A stretch of DNA of 64,000 nucleotides. It comes from Piper betle (Eukaryota; Streptophyta; Magnoliopsida; Piperales; Piperaceae). Numbering within the stretch: position 1 is the stretch's first letter; each line of letters opens with the position of its first letter. The notes below the pieces were generated by a model, which ran no database searches, was not told the DNA's origin, and saw only the letters and a list, made by a program, of their open reading frames with translations. This document shows, piece after piece, positions 28,401 to 38,359 of the stretch. The stretch covers positions 1 to 64,000 of the forward strand of contig JAURVB010014158.1 in assembly GCA_033002965.1 (NCBI GenBank), read 5' to 3'. A program made the translations under genes and the position numbers.

Positions 28401-31400
28401 GAAGACTTCCATGGTAGGCTTTCTTTCATATATAGGCATAGATTGTTACAACAAGCCAAGTGTTTGTTACAGATAAGATACACTGATATACAATCAGCTA
28501 ACAAAGATCCTGACAGACATAATTTATACACGATATAATAACAAACTAATAGATTTTGTACGGTATTCATTCAAAACTTCCCCTCAAGCTATGGATGAGA
28601 TGATTCAAGACATGGCATGGACTGTAAATATTGATGTCGTGTGAGGGTAAGAGGATTGGTTAGGATTTCTGATCTGCTGACCTCACATGCTCCAAAGAAT
28701 GATGTTCTCCTTCACTTTATCCCTTATAAAATGATAGTCTATTTCAATGTGCTGTTCTTTCATAAAATACTGGATTGTTGGCAATGTATATTACAGCTTG
28801 TTTTTCACACCACAACCTCATTGGTAGCAAAATAGGGAAGCCAAGTACCGTTGCTGTGGTAGCTTTGGCTATGGATCTATATATTGCCTCAGCACTCTAT
28901 CTATCCACTCCATTTTGTTTCTCACTCTTCCATTTGACAAAATTTCCACATAAGCTGATACAATATCCCGAGATTGAACTCGTATCAAAAACCGAGCCTG
29001 CCCAATCTGCATCTGCAAAGCCATAGATGTCAAGTATTTTCCCCTTATCACATTTCTTATGGGCAAGTCCTATGTCAGGGTCTTTCCTCAAATATCTAAG
29101 TATTTTCAAGGCTGCATTCATGTGTGGAACCTTAGGATTTTGCATGAATTGGCCGACCAAGCTTACTGCAAAGGACAAGTCTGGTCCAGTCAGTGTGGTT
29201 AGATGAGTTTCCCAACCAATCTCCAAAAGTGGCTTGGATCTCTAAGCGTTCTCCTTCATGTGGATCCAATTTGAGTCCAGTTTCTAGAGGAATGTCAGCT
29301 GACTTGGCATGCATGAGCCCTGCCTCATCGAGCATATCCATGATGTACTTCTTTTGACTTAAAGATATAACTCCAGGTTATCATGATACTTCAATCCCAA
29401 GGAAGTATTGCATATGTCCCAAGTCATTGAGTTGCAGCTTTGATTGCATCCAATGCTTTGTATACTGAATTCCGTTGACATCACTCTCAGTAATGATACA
29501 TCCCCTTATAGCCCTTATGAGACCCCTAAGCAACATACCCAGGAGGTTGTTGCATGTAGACCTCATTTAAGTCCCCATTTAAGAATACATTTTTAACATC
29601 AAATTGATACAAGGGCCAATCAAAATTAACAGCCAAATATAATAAAATGTGAACTGAGTTGAGTTTAGCCACCAGAGAGATGGTATCAGTGTAGTCTAAA
29701 CCAGGAAGTCTGAGAATAGCCCTTGGCAACAAGTCTTACATTATATCTTTTAGAGTCCCATCAGCCTTGAATTTGAGTGTATAAACCCATTTACATCCAA
29801 TCACCATTTTACCAGCAGGTAAATCACTTGACACCCAAGTATTATTTTGCAGCAAGGCGTGAATCTCCATATCCATGGCCTGTTTCCGGCCTTGATGGTG
29901 GGCAGCTTCCTTATGATCTGTTGGGATTCTAATAGAAGACAAGTTATGAGTAATTGCAGTAGATGTAGTAGAAGAGATACTTGTGTCAAGAGGTTGAAGA
30001 GAAGGTTGGCATGCAGGGACTAAGGAGGCAGCCCAAGACTTGCACATGGTGGCCTGTGGTAGAGGAGTAGGTGGTGGAGCAAGAGACACACCGGTTTGGG
30101 GAGGTTCGAGAGGTTCAACCTTCAGCTGACGTGCATGCACAGTAGGTAACGGATCTGATCATATCCAAAGAATGTGGTGGAGAAGGACCACTCAAGGATT
30201 GATCAAACATAAACAAGTGAATTGGATGGGTTTAAAATTTGCTAGTGGGGGATGTAGTAGATGGATTAAAGGGAACATGTTCGAAGAAGGTGGACGTCCA
30301 TTGTAAGGAATGTTCTTCTAAGAATTAGATTGTAACAGCAATAGCCCTTTTGACAACGTGAATAACCCAAAAATATGCACTTAATGGACTTGGTAGAGAG
30401 TTTGTCATGCCTAGAAGGTAAAACATATACAAAACATACACATACAAAAGTCTTTGATTTGACAGAAAATTAAGGTCTATCAGGGAATACCAATTTGAAT
30501 GGTGTGTCATTATGCAAGGAGGGGCTAGGCATTCTATTGATTGAGAAACATGCAATGAGGGGAAGCTTCAGACCTGAGGTATTTAGGGATAGACATGTGG
30601 AGCATAAGACAACGAGTGACTTCTAACAAATGCCTGTGCTTACTCTCAGCAACTCCATTTTGCTGAAGGGAATGTGCACAAGATGATTCACGAATAATGC
30701 AATGGTTAGCAAAGTAAGTATTGAAAGCATGAGATGTATATTCCTTGTAGGGGTGTGCATACTTCAGTTTGCACCGAAGTAACTAACCAAACCAAATTGA
30801 AATTGTCGGTTTGGTTTGGTTTTAAAGACAAATCGGTTCGGGTTGGTTTCAATATTGGGAAACTGAATCCAATATAAGGAAATTCGGTTTGGAACCAAAC
30901 CGAACTGAAATCGACCGAAAAACTGAAATTTTTTAAAAAACCTTGATATTCATGTTTAATATGGATTATCATTAGTTTATTTTAATTTATTTATAATTTA
31001 TTTAAGATGCTTAATATAATTTTTATGTATTGAATATTTTTTAATATGATTATGATGATTAAGTCCTGTTTACATCTGATTTATTATCAAAATTATAATT
31101 AATTTTAATATGTTCAGTAATATTTTTGTGTTTTGGTTTAGCTGAATTGAATCGACGTAAGTTTTTCGGTCAATTTCGGTTCGATTTTGGGCAGAGTTTG
31201 GGGTTGGTTCGGTTCCAAAACCATACTATCAAATACTACTTCGGTAGTTACCGAAGTGACCGCTTGATCACCCCTAATTCCCTGGCATTGTCAGTTCGAA
31301 ATACTTTGATAATGGCTGTACGTTGAGGTGGAATCTCATTAACAACTAACAAGAACTTAAAAATCTCAAATCTTTCTTCACAAGACGTTGTACTTAAAAT

Positions 31401-34400
31401 GACCAAGATTAGTAACCGACAAGGGTTCCCATACATCAAATGGACTCTTTCCAACAATTTATTAGACCTAGAAGTAGCAAACTTAGGAAAAGAGACTCGA
31501 TTATGTTTAGCCAATTCACAAGATTCACATTGAAGATGAGAGATGAAGCCTAGGGATGACACCATTAACCTGGGCTTTTGTAAGGAGGGATGACCCAATC
31601 GAACATGCCACTGGAGAGCCGCTGAAGAAGATGAGAATAAAACATTTTTATTGGAAATGGTTTGACCAACATGCAGGAAGTAGAGCAGTCCATCACTCCA
31701 GCCACGACCAACCTCCCTTTGACTCTTGGTCTCCTGAAACACCCACCCATTGTTTTTAAAGATAACCTGATAATTATTGCTAGAACATAACTTATTTACA
31801 GAGAGGAGACTCATAGGGAGGGCAGGAACAAGTAGAACATCATGGAGAACAGAGGTTGAATTGGGTACAACACAGCCTTTATCCATTGCAGGTGTTTGTC
31901 TTCTATCGGCAAGACTAATAAAAACAGGAATAGGAAAGGAATAATAATCCGAAAAGAGGGATGAATGGCAGGTCATATGATCAGTGGCCTTGGAGTCTAT
32001 GAGCCCATTACCTTGAAAAGAGGAATAGATATTGGAGGAACCTGTTGTGGCGAGGGCAGCCGAAGGAAGTCCACCATCGCTATGAGCCAACTTGAGCAAT
32101 TGTTCGAAGTCGGAGTGACTAAGTGTGACATATGTAGGAGCAGTAGATAATGCCCATCAGCTGTGTAAACTTTGTTTTGAGGAATGGCAGTAGAAGGCTC
32201 CTCCATCTTATTTGCCTATTCAGGCCGACCATGCTTCTTCCAACCCTTGTCTTCAAGGAGTTCTTGCTTCTTGCAGAAAGGGCAATAATGATCCTCCCTA
32301 AAAGCAACACCTCTCCCTCCACACCTGCCACCTGATCCACTCCCCCTCCCCCTTCCTATTGTTGAATTAAAAGGAGATGAGACTAGCAGCTGCGATGGGT
32401 GGAGCATCAGAGTCAAGATCAAGGTCAGCAGGGATCTTTGACAGGACAGACTCATAGGTAGGCCCGAGAGCAGCAAGGAATGACACAACCATCAGTTCCT
32501 CTCTCTGCTTCTTTCACAAGGCCAAGTTGGGAGGTAAGGGCTAATAGAGGTTCAACTCTTCCCACAGTGCCTTAATAGAGCTATACAACTCATGAAGAGG
32601 CTTAGACCCTGCTTGGTGAGGAAGATCTCTCCACAGAGATCATAGATGCGCTGGATGTTTCCCTCCAATGCATAAGTATCCTTCACAGAATTCCAGACTA
32701 CATAAGCAGTAGGTAATAGCATAACATCAGAAGCCACATGGGGCTCCATACTATTCCACAACCAGGAACGAACCTGGGCATCCACGCCTAGGTAGAACTA
32801 GGAACAGCAGGTCTTCCTCAATGTAGGGCAGCTTGACTTTAGAGGTAAGAAACGTCTGAAAAGCTGCAGACCAGGAAAGATAATTCTTCATTCCCTGTAA
32901 TTTGGTGGAAGTGATTGAAGAAACATGGATGAGAAGGCTCAAAAAAGGTAGAAGAGGTGGGCTTTGTAGCATCTATGGTAAGAAAACAAGGCAAAGGACA
33001 GCAGTCGAATGACTGAAATAGGGTGGGAGGAAGGGGAAAATTCTCAGCAAACAACCTGGTTGGATACCATGTAGAAATAATTTGGGAAAAAGGTGAAGAC
33101 TTTTACCGTAGGCTTTCATTCCTATATAGGCATAGATTGTTACTACAAACCAAGTGTTTGTTACAGATAAGATACACTAATATACAATCAGCTAACAAAG
33201 ATCCTAACAGACATAAGATATACACGTTTTTATAACAAACTAATAGATGTCATACGGTATTCATTCAACATATAAAATGATGAATAAGGTTTTTAGAGTT
33301 GTTAAAAGTGTGCTATTATACTTTTCAAAAGTATTCCATGTGTAGTGGTTTATTTTGGGCATACTGGTTTGATGCAGGTCATTGTGTTGTTTTGTCAGCT
33401 GTAATAAAATTTACTTCATCCATTGTTTTTACGTATTCACTGTATACATGTGCAGAATCTTCGTGAAATCGTTCAAAAAATGAAGACTGAAACTGAGCAT
33501 TTGAAGACTCTGCTTGTGGAGGGGAAATCGAAATTGGTGCTTGTAAAAAGAGATTGAAATGCAAGATATGGAGAGGGCAAACTTGGAAAACAGGAATTTA
33601 GAGGTGCGAAAGTTAAAAGTGTGAAAAAATGTTTGTTAGGGCCTTTGCGCTTAGCATTTCAATTTTGTCATTTTGCAGTTACTCGCAAAGACTAAAAATC
33701 TTGATGTTCAGGAGTATGAACGCTTGAAGGATGATTGTCGGCAACTGCAGGCATTTAAAATTTTCTTTCATTTTTTGTTTTTTTCCCAATGTTACTTGTG
33801 TTGCCATTTGAGTTTTTCTGTGCGTTGAATTTATTTCATGATATTGTTACCCTGTCAATTCTGTATAGATTAAATTAAGAGAAAAAGAAAGTGAAGTTGA
33901 AGAGGCGAGGAAATTGATATCTTCAAGGCATGAAGTTATAGTGAAATTGGAGCATGATCTTGCTAGTACTCATTCAGAACTGATGGAAAAAGAAAAGAAG
34001 ATTAGCTCTACTGAGCAGTCCGAGGTTCTTATTCTCATTTCAGTGTTCTTTCATATTGTTGATTCCTTATGCTCTATCTACAAACTATGTATGCATAACT
34101 GTTGAGAAAACTTACACAGGCGGCTCTTAGGGCGGATTCTGAAAAGCAAAGAAAATTTTACAAGGTTTTATTATATTTTTTCTCTCCATTTCTGTTAAAT
34201 TTTTATTAATGTGATTAGATCCTTTTAATTCGCTTGACAAAATTGTTGATTCAGTTGATGGAAGAGTTTGCACATTTCAGTTATGTTCATGATTTTTAAT
34301 TGGCAGTTTTTCTTGATTTATTTGTTTTCACCATTTGGCAAACAGAAAAAGTTTGAGGTTTTCATCAAAGAGAAGGAGATCCTAGTTAAAGAGAAGGAAA

Positions 34401-37400
34401 GTATTGTTAAACATACTGAGGAGCTGTCCACGGAGAAGCAAATCCTTCTAAAACAGGTGGAAGATCTGAAAAGGGAGAAACAAATTCTTGAGTTTAAATC
34501 AAGTATGTATGTTATATGTTATTAAATTTCTACAAAGATAATAATGATGATTTGCATTCTTTTTATCATGCCTCAATATAATAAAACATTTTTTCATCTA
34601 GGTAAAAAAAGTGCTGGTGATGCTTCCATTGACCATGTCATGAAGGAAAAAGATGCCAAGATTCAGGTTTTTATTTCTTTATTTGCTGGCATAACTATTA
34701 AGCGCCATCTTTAGTATATATAACATACTTTCTAACAGGTACTTGAGAAACTTCTTGAAAGAGAAAAGTCGAAACGACAGAAAAATGAGACTGCAACAAC
34801 GGGAAGTCTGAAATCTGTCAGTCAGGTTATTTGCTGATTCCCTTCTTTTACTGCTAGAAAAGGGACGCCATATCTGCATGCTTTAATGCCCACTTGTTTA
34901 CTTGACTTAAGGCGCATGATGTTCACAATTACATGTCAAAATTGCCTGGAAAGCTAAGACTTTTGCATTTGTTCACACAAATATAATATGAATGTCTTTG
35001 GTTGTTTGCATTAATTCCAACCTGTATAAGAACTTAGACATACATGACATGCTACCTATTTGATATGTATTCTCTTCATTTTCATATATCTTTGCCTATT
35101 ATAAGACATGTTCTTGAAGAATATTACATTGACTTTATTATGTTCCACTGTGATGCTCATTTGCCTTTATTTTAGGTTGGCAAAATGTTTCCACTTTCCA
35201 TCATCCATTTATGTTTTACTTAAGTTTTTTTCTCAATCTTAATTGTTTTTGAGTTATTTTACAAATTACAGACAGGAACATTATCAGCATCTCTTCTTCC
35301 TTCTGAGAGGTCAGATAAATCAACTAAAAGTAACCTACTGTCTCTGGATAAAGTGGAACCTTTGCTTCCTAGTATTGATTCTTCTCTCCCTCCCTCAACT
35401 TCTGCTGAAACTTCTTCTCTGGATGCATCTGCTATGGTATCTGGTAAGTTTTTGCCCACGTATCTGTAAAAGGACCTTTTGCAGATTGGTTTAGGGTTAA
35501 ACATTTCTGCATGAATTTTTGTATGGTGAGGTGCTTAATCAAATTTCACTAAATGTTCATGCATGTCCACATAGCCTACTTATCAAGAAAATTCCCTAAA
35601 AATTCAGGCTTTATTGAGCCAAATGAACACATCAACACCTGTCAATGAATAACAAGTGACCCATTTTTTCAGGTCCTCAGGTTCCCATTGATAGATCCAG
35701 TACGCAAACCTTGGTGCCCGTTGCAGGTATTCAACGGAAATCTTTTGAAGAAAGAGCCAAGCCCTCACGTGTTACCAAACCTGTTGTTGAAATGCGTAAA
35801 ACTGTTGGTAGAAGATTAGTCCGTCCTCGTCTGGAAGAATCCCCCGAATCTGCTGGAGATGCTGAACCATCAGAAATGGATGGAGTCAATAATCCAAATG
35901 AAGAAGAGAAGCCTGCTTCCACTTCAGATCCTGAGGGTCTGAGTGATCCAGTATCTCGGAAACGCCTCCCTTCTCCTGTACCTGAAATTCGAGGAGTTTG
36001 TGTTCAAGTTGAGAACATATCTGACGTGGAACAACCATCTTCCAAAAAGTTAAGGGTTTCTGAAACCTTAGTGCAGGGTACTGAAACTGAAGAAGAGTCT
36101 GTGCCAATCTCCAATTTGATTGACTCAGATAATGTCAATTCGGATAGTGTTGCTGGTGACGTGGTACAGCTCTCAACTGAGTTAGTTCTAGCTGGAAAGG
36201 AAGAAGCGAGAGACACATTAACAGAGCCAGTGGAGGAATTGAAAGAAGAACAGGACATAGAGGATGAATCAACACAGAATGAAGCACCACCTGATGATGC
36301 AGTCCTAAGCCCACAAGCTGGTAAGTAGAGAAATATGGCACAAACTTGTCGTTTTACTGCACAATGTGCAGTAATGCATGGTTTGAATTTTTCAAGATTC
36401 CCATTCTTTAATCTACTCCAAATATGATTTAGATCTTTATTGAAATAGGCTATTAGGAGCTAAATATGACTCCTATTCAAAATATGAAATTAACTTTTAA
36501 ATCAATTATGAATTCTTAACTTAGACATTTATAATACAAGTACATATACTACTAGTAATAAACACGATAATTGTCATCTCCTGACGAGGTAGAAATTTTG
36601 CTTGAAAAATCAACAGAAGCAATGGATACTTTTGATTTGGTGGCAAAAGAGCCGGATGTAGTAAATTCCCAAAATTCTTTGGAAGTGGAGAGTGATAAGG
36701 AAGAAGGAGAGCTTGTGGTTGATGTGATTGAACAGCAAGGTGAAGAAACAGCAGCCAGTATGGCTCAAAACGAAACCACTGGCACACAGGATGAACCTGC
36801 TGCTGATGGCAGTGTGGTGAATACATCAGGCACGGAGGGGTTTTCCTCTGAGGAAAAAATCGAGAACGAAGAGATAACAGAGGAAATTAATGAAGCTTCA
36901 AATGAGCCTAAAACTGGCGATGGAAATGAGAATGATGGAAATTCTGTCTTGGAAACTTCTGAGCGAACCCCACAAGTTGTCAATCCTGGCCATGAAACGA
37001 GTGCAATGGGTGCTTCAGAATCAAGTACCTCAAAAGACAAAGAAGAGGAGAAAGAATTACCAGGTAGGAGGATAGTGCATATAGGTGAGAGGGCCAGAGA
37101 AAACGCTGCTCTGAGGCGGGCCGGAGGGATCAACCCAACTCCAGCAAGGGGACGAGGAAGGATTTCTGCCAGTCCAAGGGTTAGTTCACCGAACATGATT
37201 GTTAAATTTGCAAATATAACTCACTAATCTTTTTGTGTTTTTTAAGGTTGCTAGCTTCGTTGTTGAAGTTAAGTTTTTCCAACAAAAAATACGAGACTAA
37301 TCTTAGTCTGCTCTTTACATATGTGGATTTTTACCAGGCACGGGGACGAGCTAGAGGGCGCATTGTTCGAGCCAGAGAAGGTGATAAGGAGCATCCATGA
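7393..37400 (+). CDS. NUA: Nuclear-pore anchor (NUA), plant TPR/Mlp orthologue, with frame lesions
   Basis: About 49 coding exons total about 6.1 kb (about 2,030 codons), close to Arabidopsis NUA. TPR/Mlp proteins form the filaments of the nuclear basket and act in mRNA export, SUMO balance and chromatin tethering. The start MPLFATEEEWARF and ITAEQTCSLIEQKY match the family. The protein is a long coiled coil from about residue 30 to 1,550 with family signatures such as LYKESTEEWSRKAG, ALAASLLRNGWSLAKMYEKY and LNLLRESNMQLREE. An acidic, disordered tail follows with basic patches (SRKRLP, SSKKLRV) and ends in an Arg/Gly-rich stretch (ARGRARGRIVRAREG). Introns 21 and 38 hold antisense retroelements. 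Odd: exons 26 and 27 each lack one base and exon 39 lacks two, intron 40 has a GC donor, and exons 47/48 are out of phase. So as written it does not translate through. It could be a pseudogene, or the assembly may have small deletions. Confidence 0.9.
15211..15262. repeat. TG/CG-rich microsatellite in NUA intron 17
   Basis: A run of alternating purine and pyrimidine: TG repeats, CG interruptions, then TATA. Such tracts mutate quickly and can adopt Z-DNA in vitro. It lies inside an intron. Confidence 0.6.
16838..20640 (-). mobile_element. Degenerate LINE (non-LTR) retrotransposon in NUA intron 21
   Basis: Antisense to NUA, inside the 4.5-kb intron 16184-20687. From 5' to 3' on the minus strand there are endonuclease-like fragments (about 20.4-19.74 kb, including GDFNCIRSNKEHLGG and a downstream SNHSPI). 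Reverse-transcriptase fragments follow (about 19.2-18.05 kb, including NNKAPGLEGFIKEFF, FRPISLCNFVYKCISKI and VLPIRYLGLPLSSKK). A remnant 3' region follows to about 17.0 kb, and the copy ends with a poly-T run on the plus strand at 16839-16849, which is its poly-A tail. Frames are broken by many stops and shifts, so it is dead. The domain order and poly-A tail match plant L1-type LINEs. I found no convincing target-site duplication. Confidence 0.85.
20688..27091 (+). other. NUA: NUA exon block 2 (exons 22-38), with two frameshifted exons
   Basis: Exons: 20688-20822, 20908-21006, 21090-21131, 21231-21284, 21930-22108, 22194-22240, 22438-22488, 23747-23830, 23910-23984, 24092-24276, 24363-24465, 24800-24916, 25789-25881, 26216-26374, 26458-26511, 26621-26734, 27014-27091. 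All flanking splice sites are GT-AG. Exon 26 (179 nt) and exon 27 (47 nt) are each one base short of a multiple of three although their neighbours are phase 0. The exon 26 frame hits TAG at 22071-22073 while the expected heptad sequence continues in the next frame. Every other exon in the block is in phase. Confidence 0.87.
22387..22431. repeat. (ATT)n microsatellite in NUA intron 27
   Basis: An almost perfect ATT trinucleotide run of about 14 units ends a few bases before the acceptor of exon 28. It may act as the polypyrimidine/branch region of that acceptor. Confidence 0.85.
28376..28576 (-). repeat. 3' LTR of the Copia element
   Basis: 201 bp, aligned over its whole length with 33070-33270 with roughly 20 differences by eye. 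The minus-strand start has lost the canonical TG (it reads TT), while the CA end is kept. The polypurine tract adjoins at about 28577-28588. Confidence 0.9.
30748..31276. mobile_element. hAT-like MITE nested in the Copia integrase
   Basis: A 529-bp non-coding insertion with ends TAGGGGTG and CACCCCTA. The 8-bp flanks ATTCCTTG (30740-30747) and ATTCCCTG (31277-31284) differ at one position, as expected for an aged hAT target duplication. The interior carries inverted arms rich in TTCGGTTTGGTT-type sequence. Removing it rejoins the integrase coding region of the Copia element, so it arrived later. Confidence 0.8.
33070..33270 (-). repeat. 5' LTR of the Copia element
   Basis: 201 bp with intact TG...CA ends on the minus strand (TGTTGAATGA at the start, TTATTTCTACA at the end). 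The primer binding site follows immediately at 33069 and downwards. Confidence 0.9.
33456..37400 (+). other. NUA: NUA exon block 3 (exons 39-49) with acidic tail
   Basis: Exons: 33456-33603, 33679-33750, 33869-34024, 34120-34164, 34346-34502, 34602-34666, 34739-34825, 35272-35443, 35673-36320, about 36584 (or 36589)-37179, 37338-37400. Exon 39 changes frame internally: its first half and its last 20 codons fit the family only in different frames, and two bases are missing near 33537-33550. Exon 40 ends at CAG|GC, a GC donor. Exon 47 ends in phase 1 with a strong GTAAGT donor, but the only AG before the open frame of exon 48 (36587-36588) gives phase 0. Exons 47-48 encode the acidic tail and exon 49 the Arg/Gly-rich end and stop. 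Confidence 0.82.
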
Positions 37401-37990
37401 AATAAATAGTGATTTATTGTCATAAATATTGCATTTTTTATGATGGAATTTTCCATTGAGAAATGGAGGTTCCAAAACAAAGTTACAAATATTTGAAACA
37501 ATTACTGGGCAACAGCGAGGATCATGTCTGTATAGCTACTAAATGGCTCTTTTGCCAGTATAATATGCTCGATATTGTAAGTTTGCTTATTTTCTGCTTG
37601 CTTTTCGTTCCACTTTCAATCTGATGGGAGCTATTTCCAAGGCACTGGTATATCTGGATGGGCTTTTGCGGCATGTAATAGATCTAATAATTTTGTTTTT
37701 GCAGACAATGGTTTAGGAATAACAGTTCTGCCCAAGCTGCAGAACTAGAGGGCGTTTTGCATGCTGTGGAATATTCTGTAGCTATCAAAGTTTAACTCAA
37801 TACTGTTATTTTGGCCGGATTGCAAGCTTATGGTTCAGGGTGTAAGGTGTTTAGAATCCCTCTGATGCTCATATTTTGCTTTTAGGCTGTTTAGATTTGC
37901 TTGGGAGTCGTAAAGTGTAACTATGTCGTGCTTTGTGTAAGGTCTTGTGCAACAGGGATGGGTTTGCGTCATATATGGATCATATATACA
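37401..37990 (+). other. NUA 3' UTR and downstream sequence
   Basis: No coding sequence follows the stop at 37398-37400. The sequence is T-rich and probably holds the 3' UTR; a possible UTR intron ends at a TTTTTGCAG acceptor at about 37705. I cannot place the polyadenylation site with confidence. Confidence 0.45.
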
Positions 37991-38015
37991 GAGAGAGTGA
38001 GGCTGCAATGGGCTG

Positions 38016-38345
38016 CAACTTTTTGCAGCTCATTGCAGCGCACGGCCCGTGGGCTGTTGGATGAAAATCCGAACGGCTCATAGCCTTCAAGCCCACAGCC
38101 CCTCACCTTGCAACTTGGCACCCGTCTGACCCACTCGATCCCACCGCCGCCCCGCCCATTGCCGCTGCGACCTGGCTTTGGGGTGGGGGCTTGGTCGCGC
38201 GGCAGCGGGCGGGGCGGTAGTGGGATTGGGCGGGAGGCCGGGTCGGGCGGGTTGAACGGGTCTGGCAGGTCACATATTGGGCGTTGTGGGTCGTTGGGAT
38301 CCAATCAGCCCACGGGTTGTGCACTGCAATGTGCTGCAAAAGTTG
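38016..38345. repeat. Foldback/MITE-like element with about 47-bp inverted arms and GC-rich core
   Basis: The left arm 38016-38062 and the right arm 38299-38345 are inverted copies with few mismatches (for example CCCGTGGGCTGTTGGAT against CCCGTGGGCTGATTGGAT when reversed). Between them is a GC-rich core of about 240 bp. There is no transposase, and open frames across it are composition artefacts. The layout resembles the element at 5.2-5.8 kb. Confidence 0.7.
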
Positions 38346-38359
38346 TCTATCATGTATTC

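Larger units (their letters stand above)
28376..33270 (-). mobile_element. Ty1/Copia LTR retrotransposon, complete ends but inactive, in NUA intron 38
   Basis: A 4.9-kb element, antisense to NUA. Its two 201-bp LTRs are about 90% identical by eye. The 5' LTR is 33070-33270 and starts TG and ends CA on the minus strand; it is followed by a tRNA-Met type primer site (TGGTATCCAACC). A polypurine tract (TTGAGGGGAAG) precedes the 3' LTR. Flanking pentamers TATAG (28371-28375) and TATAA (33271-33275) are a near-perfect target duplication. Minus-strand order is gag (UBN2-like, 33.0-32.55 kb), protease and GAG-pre-integrase (about 32.1-31.5 kb, LIDSKATDHMTCHSSLFSDY, WHVRLGHPS), integrase, reverse transcriptase (about 29.85-29.5 kb) and RNase H (about 29.2-28.9 kb, ADADWAGS). 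This is Copia order. Many stops and shifts, and an inserted MITE, make it non-functional. Confidence 0.92.

Noticed and set aside
31126..31326. Open frame of 66 codons at the MITE edge
   Set aside because: It crosses the right end of a non-coding MITE and reads TIR sequence.
36571..37227. Separate gene starting at 36571
   Set aside because: The frame has no ATG at its 5' end and its acidic sequence continues the NUA tail; it is exon 48.
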